Positions 30,791 to 41,691 of a DNA stretch of 64,000 bases are shown piece after piece. The notes under the pieces were generated by a model, which was not told where the DNA came from, ran no database searches, and saw only the letters and a program-made list of their open reading frames with translations. Within the stretch, counting starts at the first letter, position 1, and every line of letters begins with the position of its first letter. Where the stretch lies: positions 57,654,593 through 57,718,592 of the forward strand of contig NC_057923.1 in the NCBI RefSeq assembly GCF_018873765.1, in the 5' to 3' direction. The stretch comes from Telopea speciosissima (lineage: Eukaryota > Streptophyta > Magnoliopsida > Proteales > Proteaceae). The translations under genes were made by a program, and so were the position numbers.

Positions 30791-31560
30791 GTGCATCTCT
30801 GAGTCTTGTCGCGACGACATCCTGCTTTGTGCCCCTTAATGGTACGAGAAACTTCTTTTGCACCTTGTCCTCCTTGAGGTGAACGATCCATACTTCGCTT
30901 TTGAGAGGGATTCCATTCCCTTCTGGGTTCATGTTCAGAACATCCCTCCCTCCTGCTATAATGCTGGAGCCATCTGTTAGGCTATTTCCTGTGTTGGACA
31001 GGCTATTGATTTCCAGCTCAACCCAGTAGAACTTGGTCTTCCGGTGGATTCTGCAATAGTCAAGGTCCTGTTAAAAAAGAAATGCTTCATCTGCGTCTCC
31101 TCTAAAATCAGAGACGCCCATGGTGTAAGTGTCCCTGTCCTTATTCGTTATGAACTGTTCTTGCTTTGCTTCTGTTGTGGCCGTATTTTTCATGATATGG
31201 CGGTTTGCCCTTTTTTGCGAGGATCCCCTAATCCCCAGCTTCCCCCCTTGGGCTTCTACAGTGTGGCCTTAATGACCCCGCTTATGGTGAACTTCCCGCA
31301 AGGCATAGTAGGAGACACTCTCCCAATTTCTACAGGATCCCCCTCATCCACTGAGATGGATATCTCCCCTCTACCAACTGTTACTGTTGCTGCTCCCCCT
31401 GGATCAATGTTACATGAACCACCCGAGGCTACCTCAGTCGCCATGGCTGTTGCGGATGAATATGTTCCCCCTCTGGTCTCTGACTGATCTTTCAATATTG
31501 GTGATTTCCTTCTTCCTGAGCTAGATGGAGCGTTCTGTTGCCCCCCGCCCTCACTGTTTT
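30791..31560 (+). mobile_element. L1-type LINE ORF1 fragment (DUF4283 plus CCHC knuckle)
   Basis: Broken frames give LEVNDPYFAFERDSIPFWVH then VQNIPPSCYNAGAI, matching the conserved FWV.I.NLP region of plant L1 ORF1 (DUF4283). After a frameshift they give GQAIDFQLNPVELGLPVDSA. The knuckle follows in CFCCGRIFHDMAVC (C-x2-C-x4-H-x4-C, about 31165-31210). A Ser/Pro-rich linker follows to 31487. The frame from 31044 (147 codons) is part of this ORF1. No endonuclease or reverse transcriptase remains nearby. Confidence 0.75.
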
Positions 31561-32210
31561 CAATACCTGAAGATCTTTAATAGTCCCAGATGCACCCAGT
31601 CTCGGTAACCATGCACTCTTACTCAACCCTTACCTTTTCTGCATCTACCCCTCGGACTTTCCCCTTTCCTGGGCCTTTACAACCCCATGCATGCACTTCC
31701 CATAATTCTATCCTATATGGTCTGTTTCCTCCATACAATTTCTCTGATTGTCCCAATATCCTTCCTGGTGATAGTTCTGGTCTGGTGCAGCCCAATCTAT
31801 TTTTTGGTAACCCAAGTTTGAACCCTTGTTCGAAGAAAAGGAAATGTTTCACCCCTGTTAGGCCTACCCCTGTGATCTCAAATTTCCATCTCCATCGAAC
31901 ACGCAGCACAGCACATCTCAGGGAGACTAATAAGAGACACTAATTAAGACAGAAACGAAAAGCAGCAGCACAGAGAGACTAATTAAGACAGACATGAAAA
32001 GGTGTTCATCTCCCATCGAACAAATAACGATTTTTTGAGGTGTTCTTTCTGTGCTGGGAGTAGGGGTGGAGAGAGAGAAAGCGTGTGTTGTTTAAACAGC
32101 GTTAGGAGTGCAGGGCAAGAGTGGGGGGATGGTAGGGGCAGGGGTGGAGAGGAGGACGGCGGCAGGGGTGGCGTGAAGTTCAGGGGGTAGGGGTGGGTTT
32201 TAGGAAGGAG
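31561..32210. other. Possible L1 remainder and G-rich spacer
   Basis: The frame at 31590-31943 (Pro/Ser-rich, 117 codons) could be a continuation of the L1 ORF1 linker but shows no domain. 32040-32210 is G-rich (ggcaggggtgg words), and the open frames there reflect composition. No gene supported. Confidence 0.35.
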
Positions 32211-32600
32211 GAGGAGGGTAAGTTGGTCATTTAACTTCGTAGTTTTCAGTTGAATAACTCTAAAGGGTAGTTCGGACATTTATGATTTTTTTAATCCATG
32301 ACATCATCACTAATCGGTGACTAACGGACAGGGGCTAGTTGTAAGAAATCTTAAAATGCAGGGGTTGTTCAAGTAATTGTTTGAAAAGTTGAAGAAGAAG
32401 AAGAGGAGAAGGAGGAGGAGGGTAAGTTGGTCATTTAACTTCCTAATTTTCAGTTGAATAACTCTAAAGGGTAGTTTGGACATGTATGATTTTTTTAACC
32501 CATGGCGTCATCTCTAAACGGTGACTGACTAACGGACAGGGGTTAGTTGTAAGAAATCTTAAAATGCAGGGGGTGTTCAAGTAATTGTTTGAAAAGTTGG
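32211..32600. repeat. Two direct repeats, period 204 bp
   Basis: The block beginning gaggagggtaagttggtcat at 32211 recurs at 32415 with the same order (taactctaaagggtagtt, ctaacggacaggggttagtt, aaaatgcaggggg). The two copies are roughly 95 percent identical. The text gtaattgtttgaaaagttgg then ggtgatcaggcaatcgggcc, continuing to about 32650, resembles the edge of an inverted-repeat transposon, so this may be an internally duplicated non-autonomous element. Confidence 0.8.
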
Positions 32601-32889
32601 GGTGATCAGGCAATCGGGCCATAGTATCATGGGGTGTACAAATAATTTTCCCTTTTTTTATTTCCTAAACTGCCCTCCCCTTTTAATCTAATTCTAATTT
32701 CCCTTATTTTCGTTTTATTCCAAGTATACCCCCCTCTTTTACGGTTCCTTTATGTTTCCAATTTTTAAATTTTTTTTTATGTCCATAATACCCCCCGTCT
32801 TTCTCTCTCATTTCCTTTTTCTCCTTTAATTTTATTAGTTTCCAAGTTTACCCTCCCCACCCATTGTTACACCATCCTTCTTTTCTTCT
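32601..32889. other. Pyrimidine-rich spacer
   Basis: T/C-rich, with ccccc runs. No gene. Confidence 0.5.
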
Positions 32890-33510
32890 CTTTCAATCCA
32901 CTACCCCAATGAGTCCTGAACAGTGGACCAGAATACTTCAACAAAATGATGAAGCCATAAGAATTCTTCAAGCAAACCATGAATGGTTGAAGACTGAATT
33001 AAAGATCCAACAACATGACAAAGCCATAGGAGTAGCAAACCATGAATTGTTGAAGGTTGAGTTAAAGTTCCATGATCAGATTTCGACCTAGGCAATTGAA
33101 GATCACAATGAAATCGACGGTCTGATCGAAGAATTGAAATTCCATGATCAGATTTTGACCCAAGCAGTTGAAGATCACAATGAAATCAACAGTCCGATCG
33201 AAGAATTGAAATTCCATGATCAGATTTCAATCTAGGCAATGACGTTGGCCGATGAACATCAAGAAATCGTGGCGTTTGATCGTTTAGTTGATCCATTTGA
33301 ATATGTGCTTTCCCATGGTTACTTCAATCAAGAATTTCGGCTCGTGGATTTTATACAAGTTGGACATGAACTGATAGTTGACCTCAATTTCACGATTTTG
33401 ATTCTCTTGTTCTACAAAACTCGTGGACGAGTTTTTTTGAACTTCGGGAGAATTGGATGCAGGAGAATCTTGGACCGGGCCGACCCAACTGGTGCATTAC
33501 CTTAGACCGA
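32890..33510 (+). pseudogene. Gag-like coiled-coil frame with 24-codon repeats, broken
   Basis: Starting at the ATG at 32909 (MSPEQWTRILQQNDEAIRIL) a charged, coiled-coil-like frame runs with stops at about 33090 and 33234. A 72-bp unit beginning tccatgatcagattt occurs at 33069, 33141 and (partly) 33213, encoding KFHDQIST.AIEDHNEIDGL-type repeats. After the second stop the frame continues (DEHQEIVAFDRLVDPFEYVL to GHELIVDLNF). I do not recognise a domain. The LTR-like sequence downstream suggests the gag of a decayed LTR retroelement. Confidence 0.45.
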
Positions 33511-34020
33511 CCCAAATCCATTTGCATATCTAGATGGGGATGAATTGGATCCAAATATGGTATTATTCTTGTAGATATTTAGGATTTTATTATTTATTTT
33601 ATTGGGATAACTATGTAAGGAGATCTTTTAATTTGGGTAGGATTCATAGGATGAGTTTTAGCAAGTTATAAATTATCTATTTTTTGTTAAGAGTCCTAGA
33701 GTAGTTGTTTCCTGTTTTTTTTTTGAAGTCTTATTTTTCTTATTTATATGGTTGTAACCAACGTGTTGGGGAGATTATTGAAGAACGAATTGAGTTTGTG
33801 GCTGTGTGCGTGTGCACTCTTCTCCTTCTTCCCCCTCCCCCCTTATTCATCTTACGGTTTCTTCTCTTTCCCCCCCTGCAATTCTGATTTCTTCCTGGAT
33901 TCTCTTTCTTCCTTCCCCCCCCCTTTCTTCTTCTTCTCACGGTTTCTTCTCTTCTCCCCCCCCCCCCCTATAATCTGATTTCTTCCAAGAGTCCCTCTTC
34001 TCCTTCCCAGCCCCCCATTA
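33511..34020. other. LTR-like or 3' UTR-like sequence with C-rich tracts
   Basis: 33550-33780 reads like an LTR or mRNA 3' end (tttaggattttattatttat, later tatttatatggttgtaacca). From 33820 to 34010 it is dominated by polypyrimidine (long C runs at 33955-33968). The minus-strand Arg/Gly/Lys-rich frames here are composition artefacts. Confidence 0.4.
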
Positions 34021-34545
34021 GATAAAGTAAGGAATGAGCATATTAGAGCTGACTTGGGATTTGCCCCGATCAATGACAACCTCCAAGAGAGTTATTTGAG
34101 GTGATATGGTCACGTTCAACGGAGGCCTAGAGACGTCCTAGTAAGGAGGAGTGATATATCTCGGTTGAAAGAGCTAAAAAAGCTAGGGGCAGGCCTAAAA
34201 TGACCATAGGAGAAGTTGTGAGGAAGGACATGCATAGTCTAAGACTTGTAACACGTATGACCTCGGATAGAACCCATTGGAGGGCAAGGATCCATGTAGC
34301 AGACCCCATTTACCTGAGATTCTCCTGACTTACTGGGTTGTGCCTCTTTCCTCTTACTTTCATCTTTCTTCTCTCTTTTTTCTTTTGTACGTTCCATCTT
34401 TCATTTGTCATTTCCTCTTTCCATTTCTTCATCCCTCCCCTTTTTTTTTTTTTTTAAAGACCTCTGTTTTCCCTACTTCGATTTGTTTGGATCCATGTAA
34501 CCGACCCCATTAAGTTGGGAAAAGGCTGAGTTTGTTGTTGGCTCT
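34021..34545 (+). mobile_element. RTE LINE 3'-end fragment(s)
   Basis: Broken frames read the LINE C-terminus (IRADLGFAPINDNLQESYLR, RPKMTIGEVVRKDMHSLRLV, DRTHWRARIHVADPIY). The usual tail is then separated by about 180 bp of T-rich DNA from a second tail copy near 34490 (gatccatgtaaccgacccca, then ttaagttgggaaaaggctga, then gtttgttgttg). So either two short LINE ends lie together or one was split by an insertion. Confidence 0.78.
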
Positions 34546-35616
34546 TGTGATTTAGAGAAGAGGAAGATGATTTATTTGATAATGTCTAGTTTGAAATAAA
34601 TCCTACCCTATCTGTTGACAGAAAAGAGGTCCTTAGATTTTAGCTGAATGTTTTGCAATGTATTCATAAGCTGTCACTTCATCTGGCCAAGGCTATTGAG
34701 ATGTGGCCCTGAGCTGTTCCATTGAGATGGTGATGCATGTGCAGGCTGAATATTTAACAGCAAGCTTTGCAGTACATTGGTAACATCTAGCTACCAAACT
34801 GATTCTCATTAATCAACAAAAGAAAGTTGTTCTTGGCAATAGCCAAATCAGTATTATTGAAAGAGAGTGAACATCATCTTCTCCAATGTATCTCTCATGA
34901 CCAGAAAAAACATTGGAGATCTACTTTACCCATCTAATCTCACACATCATCTTCAGCTTGCACTAGTTCAGCTTATCCTAACTCCCACATTACTTGGTTT
35001 AACTTCAAATTCTTGTGATCAAGGTGATAAACTGAAAAAATGGCATTCTTCAGTTTCCCTAGCAAATGAATTAGAAAAATTGACCGAGGAAATTTCTGCA
35101 ACTACCTGAACTAAACATGAATATGGTCAGCCTGCCACAAACAGTGACGGTTTTCAAGTCCATATCATGGGGAGATGTTTCTGGCAAGGTACCATTTTAC
35201 TGCAAGTAAATTCCTCAACCATCGCACATCCAAAGAGAACAAGAAATTATGACACTGTTAGAGATTGCTGATTTTGGTGATTAGCAAGAGTAAGTGATTT
35301 TTAATATCTGATCTGAAGATAACTGAAGAGCTACTAAAGAGTGCAAATGATATTTACTGAATTTAATTAAGATCAGTGTATAATATCTTAATCAGTGTAT
35401 GTCTGCTGAAAATGAATCTGAAGACTTTTTATTCTTTTTGCTTTTAATATTATTGTTATTATCATTTTTAAATGAAATGATGTGTTTGTTGCTTATAATA
35501 GCAGCAGCAGCTATATCCTAAAGCTGGCAGAATGACACTTAGGTGCTTGAGTCTCCATTTTGCACAAATTTTCTCTCTATTCACAGGTTAAGAATTTGAT
35601 GATTAACTTACACTTG
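34546..35616. other. Unit 4 spacer
   Basis: Non-coding. 34550-35280 is paralogous to 49906-50120 (unit 5) and 55325-55985 (unit 6), for example tgcaatgtattcataagctg. 35310-35580 holds the landmarks actgaagagctactaaagag and cagctatatcctaaagctgg. Confidence 0.6.
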
Positions 35617-35755
35617 GAGGGGCAGGCCTTGGTGCAACAGTAATATTGCTCCATTGTGACCAAGTGGTCATGGGTTCGAATCTGGAAACAGCCTCCTTTA
35701 TGTAAAAGCAGGGGTAACGAACCTTTTTTTTTTTTTTTTGGGGGGGGGGGGTACC
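35617..35755 (+). mobile_element. Au-like SINE, copy 1 (partial)
   Basis: It has tRNA-derived promoter boxes in the right order: A-box-like ttggtgcaacagtaatattg (35629), then the B box ggttcgaatctgg (35671), then the family text aacagcctcctttatgtaaa and gcaggggtaa. The 3' part is replaced by long T and G runs at 35725-35750. This matches my memory of the Au SINE found across flowering plants. Copies 49722-49905 and 57690-57825 support it. Confidence 0.75.
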
Positions 35756-35909
35756 AGGTTGATTGGACTATGGTTGGATCATTTGAACGAGGTCTAGTCT
35801 GTTATTTATTTTCGGTAACATTAACTGCAAGAGTACTTGAGGTAGATTGAAAATTTGCTTTTTGGGTTATGTTTGGAGTGTCAAGAAAAGAAAAGAAAAA
35901 TTGTGAAAA

Positions 35910-35945
<36 letters not shown>

Positions 35946-37065
35946 ATTTTATTTTTCTTTTCCATTCACTTCATTTCGTGCGTATTTTTGAGTAATTTTC
36001 CTAGACCATATGTACATTTTGAAATCCATAGAAGGCAAGTCATCAAGAAAAACCTATCTTTGGGGTGGTTTTCCTCAACTCACCGACTGTGAGTTATGTT
36101 TGGAACTTGATCGCACTAGAGTGGCCTCATTAGGTACATTTTTTGGTAGTAGGTAGTCCTTTCTTGATGGCTTTCACTCTATTTTAGGTAGTCCTTTCTA
36201 TGGCGTGGTGTCCGACTCTAATACCAAATGTTAAATACTTAACTGATATGCCAAAAATTTCAGAGCTGATGGAATGCGTTAAATCAAGCTCTCTAACCTA
36301 TCCCATATTAGGCTGGACCAATCTACTGTCCATACACTTGATTGGGCCCCATTAGACACATAATAGGTTATGGTGACGGTGGATTTGATGTAAGAATGAA
36401 GGAGAGAGATATTTTGGACATTAAGAAGAGATCATCGAAATGATTTGCCACTTAGATAGCCCTCTTCCAAGTGACTGACATAAGTTGAATACTACCTTTT
36501 GCTTCCCAACTGCCTCTGAAATATGCTATAATTTTATGATTTTCATCCTCTCATCATTCAGGTCCAATTACAAATTGAGCTATAGTTATCTTCACTTCAC
36601 TTCCAAGTAACCTAACACCCTTTTAAAAAATTTTCTTTTATTTTTTCATTTCATTTTACTTCAATTTACCAATAAATAAATTAGTTCACTTAATTATCCT
36701 TACTTCTAACCAAATGGTGCTAAAGTAAAACAACATTTGTGTTGGTGCTGAGCAATAGAACCATAAAATTCTACAAGAATTCTGCAAAAAACTAAAAGTG
36801 TTTCTGCGATTCTTTGGATTCATTTTCTAACCTTCCCAAAACAATAAATAGATCATATTTGTATTCAACTACATACAAGGTTTCAAGAATCCCGAATTGG
36901 ATTGGTGAATCGGCCCATTTGGATGGCCATGTTCGTACTCGATTCTGGTCAATTCAATACAGTCGATTCATATCTAGAAACCCCAGAAACGCTGAAATTC
37001 TGAATCTGAAGGCCGATTCCCAGGTTATTGAGACCTATTCTGGACCATGTTTTAAAACATTTATG
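35756..37065. other. Spacer upstream of mTERF copy 5
   Basis: Non-coding. It holds a (GA)n run at about 35913-35941, the upstream blocks aaccaaatggtgctaaag (36708) and the gaatcggccc-type block (36890-37020). The 91-codon frame at 36814 lies in this shared non-coding text. Confidence 0.55.
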
Positions 37066-38128
37066 GGAAAAAGAATTCGGTCTCTATGAGTTTATCTCTC
37101 TCCTCCCCATATGAAAAGACATCTATACCCCCCTTATTTTGAGGTGGAGAGAGATAGACACATGGGAGTGCTGGCGTAGGCCACACTCTTGGACAGAAAA
37201 CTATTTTACATATGGTGTTCTTTGCCCAAGAGCGCAGGTTGCGCCCAGACACATGGGATGGGATAGGTGCATTATTTTAGTCATTCATGGGGGCAAGGCG
37301 GTCTTTTCACCCATCCTCATGTGTCTGGCGCAGGATACGCACTCAGTGCAGAGAATAACATGTGAGGGATAATGCGATGGGTGGGGTCGAGAAGTTGCAG
37401 GGGTGAGCGATTGATCGCAACAAAAGTGGGGTTGCGGGGAAGGAATAGAGAGAGGGGAGACGGGGAGTGTGGGGCAAGTTGGTGGGAATGGGTTGAGGGG
37501 GGGTAGCAGCGGGTGGGTATCACCTACAATTCTGACACCCTCCAATTCCCTACAATCCCTCACATGGGAGTGAAATGACCACTTACCCACTGCCTTGGGA
37601 AGTGTGTCCAGGCAGTGGGTAAGTGGTCATTTCAGCTCCCATGTGAGGCATTGTAGGGGAATTGAAGGGTGTCAGAATTGTAGGAGATAAAAATTCAAAT
37701 GCAACAGGGAGTGGGATTGGTAAAGGTTGCAAGAAGAAGGAGGACAAAGGGGGGGAGGCAATGATGTGGGTTCTGCAACTCCTATTAGGTTTTTCTATTA
37801 AAAAATAGAAAAAAAGAAGGCTGCCTGGTCGTACCCCCTACAGCCAGACACAATTGTAAAATTGAAAAAAAAACAAAAAAAAAATATTCGGATTAACAAA
37901 AATCCGGTTTTCGTAGTCAGATACAATATGTAAAACATTGGATACCTATATATCATTTTGTCAAAAAGTTAGGTACTTGGATGCAATTTGCCCTCTTTAA
38001 AATTTTGGTGAAAATGTTTGAAAACGTTTGCTACCATGTGATTATACTCGATCATGGAAAGCACTTCCAAAACGTCTTATAGTTGTTAGTAAACTCTAAC
38101 CAGTAACAATTGCTGCAAATTAAAGATT
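37066..38128. other. Unit-5 leader-proximal insertion with nested MITE
   Basis: In the other units the text aaaacatt..actcgatcatgga is continuous. Here about 975 bp intervene (about 37066-38040), containing ggcaaggcggtcttttcacc and gtgtctggcgcagg words that resemble the inverted repeat at 8181. The strong palindrome at 37518-37689 lies inside it. No coding content recognised. Confidence 0.45.
37518..37689. repeat. 172-bp near-perfect palindrome (MITE)
   Basis: Left tatcacctacaattctgaca (then ccctccaattcccta and so on) is complementary to the right half ending gggtgtcagaattgtaggag then ata, over about 78 bp with few mismatches. The central loop is about 14 bp (tgggaagtgtgtcc). Such a hairpin could produce small RNAs if transcribed. 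Confidence 0.85.
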
Positions 38129-38249
38129 CAAATCCTTGGTTTTCAGCTTCAGCCTTGCTCATCCCACTTCGAAGACGATAGGAGATTGGGAAGTCCATGC
38201 TTGGAACCTGTTCGATTCCGAACCCTTGTAAGTCATTAACCCTCCCAGA
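38129..38249 (+). promoter_or_regulatory. Conserved leader of mTERF copy 5, overlapping uORF 38197-38286
   Basis: The same leader as copies 2, 4 and 6, with the uATG at 38197, 53 bases before the main ATG. The uORF (MLGTCSIPNPCK and onwards) overlaps it and stops at 38284-38286. Confidence 0.55.
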
Positions 38250-39374
38250 ATGTTTAGCTTCTGTAGCAGAAAACTTCTTCATGTAAAGTGGTCTGATAGT
38301 TCATCAACAACATGTCTCCTTCCCATTATTGGAAACTCATCTCTTAGGTTTAGTTCAAATGCCACAGAACAATCGTCTCTCACGGTAGATTATCTCATAA
38401 ACAAGTGTGGGTTAACCCAAGAATCTGCTCTTAAAGCCTCCCAGAGGATTAATATCAAATCCACGTCAAAAGCAGACTCGGTTCTTGCCCTCTTAATCAG
38501 CTATGGATTACCCAAACCCTATATCTCAAAGCTAATTAGCAAGGACCCAACGGTACTCTCTGCGGATCCTAAGAAAATCTTGGTACCCAAGATTGAATTT
38601 TTCTCTAATATGGGTATTTCAGGCCCCAACCTTGCAAAGATCTTCTATAGAGACACAAGCATTCTAGGGAGTGCCAATTTGAGAAACCAAATTATTTCCA
38701 TGGAGTTCCTTAAGAGTTTCCTTCATGATGATAAGAATATTGCTGTGGCCTTGAGTCGGTTGAGGTGGACTACGGGGATTCAAAGTGCAATGGAACCTAA
38801 TATTGAGATCTTGCGAAATCAGGGGGTGCCGGAATCTGGCATTTCGAAACTAATTAGACTCCGCCCTCAATTACTTACTTGGAAACAACCTCAGTTTAAT
38901 GAGGTTGTCCTACAAGCCAAGGAAATGGGGTGTGACCCTTCGAGTTTGATGTTTATCCATGCCATCCGCACGCTGTCACAGATGAATAAGGCTACCTTGG
39001 AAGCAAAACGGGAGGTTTATAGGAGTTTTGGATGGTCGGAGGATGAGATTCTCTGTATGTTCAGGAAACAACCCAATTGTTTGGCTCGGTCAGAGAAAAT
39101 TCTTAGGATGCGATTGGATTTCTTCATGAACAAATTGAGTTGGACTGCAGAGGAAGTTGCCAAGAACCCAGTCATTTTGCTTCTTAGCATGGAGAAGAGA
39201 ACTGTTCCAAGGTATTCTGTTATTCAAGTTCTTCTCTCCCAGGGTCTGATGAAGAAAGAAAGCATTAGTTCTGCGCTAAAATTGAGTGAAGATAAGTTCT
39301 TGGAAAACTTTGTTGGGAAGTATCACCAGGAGCTACCTCAGCTGTTGAATGAGTACAAACGTAACAGGGAATGA
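38250..39374 (+). CDS. mTERF family protein, copy 5
   Basis: A complete intronless 374-codon frame. The N-terminal presequence (MFSFCSRKLLHVKWSDSSST) is followed by mTERF repeats: LISKDPTVLSADPKK, LVPKIEFFSNMGISGPNL, LIRLRPQLLTWKQ, FRKQPNCLARSE, NPVILLLSMEKRTVPR. It has an in-frame loss of one residue (NQIISMEF where copies 1-4 have IIPSMEF) and the HDDKN variant, both shared with copy 6. This marks the two as sisters. The end reads NEYKRNRE. Role inferred as organellar nucleic-acid binding. Confidence 0.93.
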   Translation: MFSFCSRKLLHVKWSDSSSTTCLLPIIGNSSLRFSSNATEQSSLTVDYLINKCGLTQESALKASQRINIKSTSKADSVLALLISYGLPKPYISKLISKDPTVLSADPKKILVPKIEFFSNMGISGPNLAKIFYRDTSILGSANLRNQIISMEFLKSFLHDDKNIAVALSRLRWTTGIQSAMEPNIEILRNQGVPESGISKLIRLRPQLLTWKQPQFNEVVLQAKEMGCDPSSLMFIHAIRTLSQMNKATLEAKREVYRSFGWSEDEILCMFRKQPNCLARSEKILRMRLDFFMNKLSWTAEEVAKNPVILLLSMEKRTVPRYSVIQVLLSQGLMKKESISSALKLSEDKFLENFVGKYHQELPQLLNEYKRNRE

Positions 39375-40276
39375 CTTGGGAACTGGGATTGATGATTTGT
39401 AGAATTTGTTCTTACAATTTTGACAGGTATTTACTTGCTTTCTCTGTCTACAGGGCACATTATCTTCAATTGATATTAAGGTTGCATTTTATTTCCTTGT
39501 AAATTTTACATGTAAGACTTTTGTTAGAAAGTAATTTTTTTTTAAAAAAAAATTTAGATGTTGAAAATTTTCCATTGTTTGTTTATTGTAGGTAAATTAT
39601 GATGTAAAATATTATTGTAAAAATTTCCAATGCGTGTTTGCCATTTATTTAACATGGTATATTCAAAATAATTATACATCATTTTAATCAAATTTGAATT
39701 ATCCAGTCCCTACCTTATGGTTGTGAGAACCATGTATGGGTATTGCCACATAGATACATGGGCAATATGTCATCCATCTAAGGCAACAAAGGGTGACTTC
39801 AAGATGTGGAAAATTTTGCAACAGAAGATTTTACAGTCAAATTTGCGTGTAAAAATTTCCAAGGCCACATTGTTGTGTTCATGTATGGATCAGTCCAAAA
39901 TGAACAGAACAACTTGGGAGTTGGTGAATATATTCTCCATTTCGACTCCTTTAGTGGAAGTAAGTTCTCATTTGACATGACACCTGAGCATGGGTTACCT
40001 ATTGTTGGCCTGTTGGGAGAAGAGTCATTTTAGAATTTACTGCTTTCTCATATTGGCAAGTCGGTTACTTGTGTAAGATCTTTGTTGAGGATCAGGTGGT
40101 AAAGAATAGATATAATGTGTATTGTCCGATCGTTTTCTGATTGGAAATTATATCATGCAAGTCAATGATTTTTATCGAGACCAGATGGGGTTTTGCTTCT
40201 AATTTTCTTGCAACCTAATGTTTTATGTTCTGGGGTGGTTATGTGGACGAGTTAGTTATATTCTGTTATTGAGATC
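39375..40276 (+). other. Conserved 3' flank of mTERF copy 5
   Basis: The duplicated 3' flank up to the Copia insertion. agatc at 40272-40276 is the left target duplication. The flank resumes at 46349-46353 (agctc) with ctttgaagacag. Confidence 0.6.
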
Positions 40277-40608
40277 TGAATCAGTACCAAAACAATCAAT
40301 AGAGATATGAACAGGAAAAGCGAAGGGAGAAGAAGAATGAGAATGGAGAATATATCATGAGAGGAAAAAACCCAAACTCACGGTTGAATAGAATCGAACT
40401 CTTCTGTGAGCAGTATACTCAATTATATAAAACTGAAATAAAAAGTAGAAAGACAAGTATACCTCCCATTAGTATAAACTAGGATTAAATTACCCTTACA
40501 ACTTAAACATAAAAGCAACCACACCCCTAACTATCCATGCAACATAACAATGGACAGAATTAAAAACTAATCTCGACGCTCCACCCTCAAGCTGGAGCAT
40601 ATACATCA
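40277..40608 (-). repeat. 3' LTR of the Copia element (332 bp)
   Basis: On the minus strand it starts tgatgtatatgctccagctt and ends ggtactgattca, the TG..CA form expected of an LTR. It matches the right LTR in order and content (caatcaatagagatatgaa, tatactcaattatataaaac, cttacaacttaaacataaaa). Confidence 0.82.
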
Positions 40609-40880
40609 CCCATGCCTAGCTTGAAACAACCATCACGAAAGGCTAAATGAAACAAGGCTTTTTCTTATCACAACATCTCGTACAAACTGACAGTCCACTT
40701 CAATGTGTTTTGTTCACTCATGGAAGACTGGGTTACCAGCAAGGCAGCAATATAGATAGCAACTTGATTATCACAAAATATATTTATAGGTCTTGTAATA
40801 GGAAAACCAAGTTCTTCAAGCAGTGATTTCAGCCTCATTAACTCAAGTAGAGTATGAGCCATAGTTCTATACTCAGACCA
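40609..40880 (-). pseudogene. Copia RNase H C-terminal fragment
   Basis: The minus-strand frame SEYRTMAHTLLELMRLKSLL EELGFP, then INIFCDNQVAIYIA, corresponds to the conserved (A/S)EYRAMA...CDNQAA motifs of Copia RNase H. Substitutions and a lost frame near QNTLKW show decay. Upstream pol is cut off abruptly at 40880, where a MITE-type terminus (atagttgtca) begins. Confidence 0.8.
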
Positions 40881-41691
40881 TAGTTGTCACGTCGTCATGG
40901 CGATCCAAGTCGGTGGAGGGCTGTGTAATCGATATATCGACATGTCGCCCGCCATGGCGATCATGGCGACCATGTTTTATTTTTTATTTTCCCTATTTTT
41001 AATGTCATTTAGTATGCTATAATATATACCCTATAACATCAAAAATCAACATGAAAGTGTACTACTATGGTTTAATTCATGAAAGTGTAATATCCATTAG
41101 TGTATATGAAAATATGAAATCATGGATTAGCCTATCAAATATAAAATACTTTGATATTAACACTAAACATGATATAAAACACTGTTGTTGGTGTTGCTTT
41201 ACCAAACAAAAAAAATACAACAGCCGTGTGTATTTGGCTGTCACATGAAAAAATTACCAATACCCCCCCACTCTGTCTCTGTGTGTGTGTGTGCAAGGGA
41301 AGAAGAAAGAAAGAAAGAAAAAAAAAAACCCTCTCTATGACTGTGTGCAAGCCTGCAAGGCAAGAAGAAGAAAAAAGAAAAAAGAAAAAACCCCTCTGTG
41401 ACTTTGTGCAAGCCTGCAAGGCCTGTGACTAACTGAATATTACCTATAAAAAAAAAAGGAGAAGAGGAGTCGCCGGAAGTGAAGAAGACGAAGAAGTGAG
41501 AAGAAGAACTGGAGTAGTGAGAAGAAGAACTGTAAAAGCAATGGGAGGAGAAGAAGAAGAAGAAGAAGAACTGAAGGAGTGAGAAACCCCCTCTCTGTTT
41601 CTCGCTGGAGTCGCTGTGTGTGTGTGTGTGTGTGTGCGTGAGTGAGTGAGAAGAAGAAGAAGAACTGAAGGAGAGAGTTGCCACCAAGCCC
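40880..41691. other. Replacement segment with simple repeats inside the Copia element
   Basis: It starts with one end of the atagttgtca MITE family, then AT-rich DNA, then two similar blocks (tgcaagcctgcaaggc near 41346 and 41408). It continues with (GAA)n/(AAG)n-rich and (TG)n stretches (41540-41575, 41617-41640). The apparent Ser/Phe-rich minus frames are simple-repeat artefacts. Confidence 0.5.

Noticed and set aside
33740..34079. Arg/Gly/Lys-rich minus frames, like RNA-binding proteins
   Set aside because: Translation of C-rich/pyrimidine tracts with no domain.
35629..35690. Possible tRNA gene (A and B boxes present)
   Set aside because: No acceptor stem or anticodon arm can be formed. 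The boxes belong to a SINE also present at 49722 and 57690.
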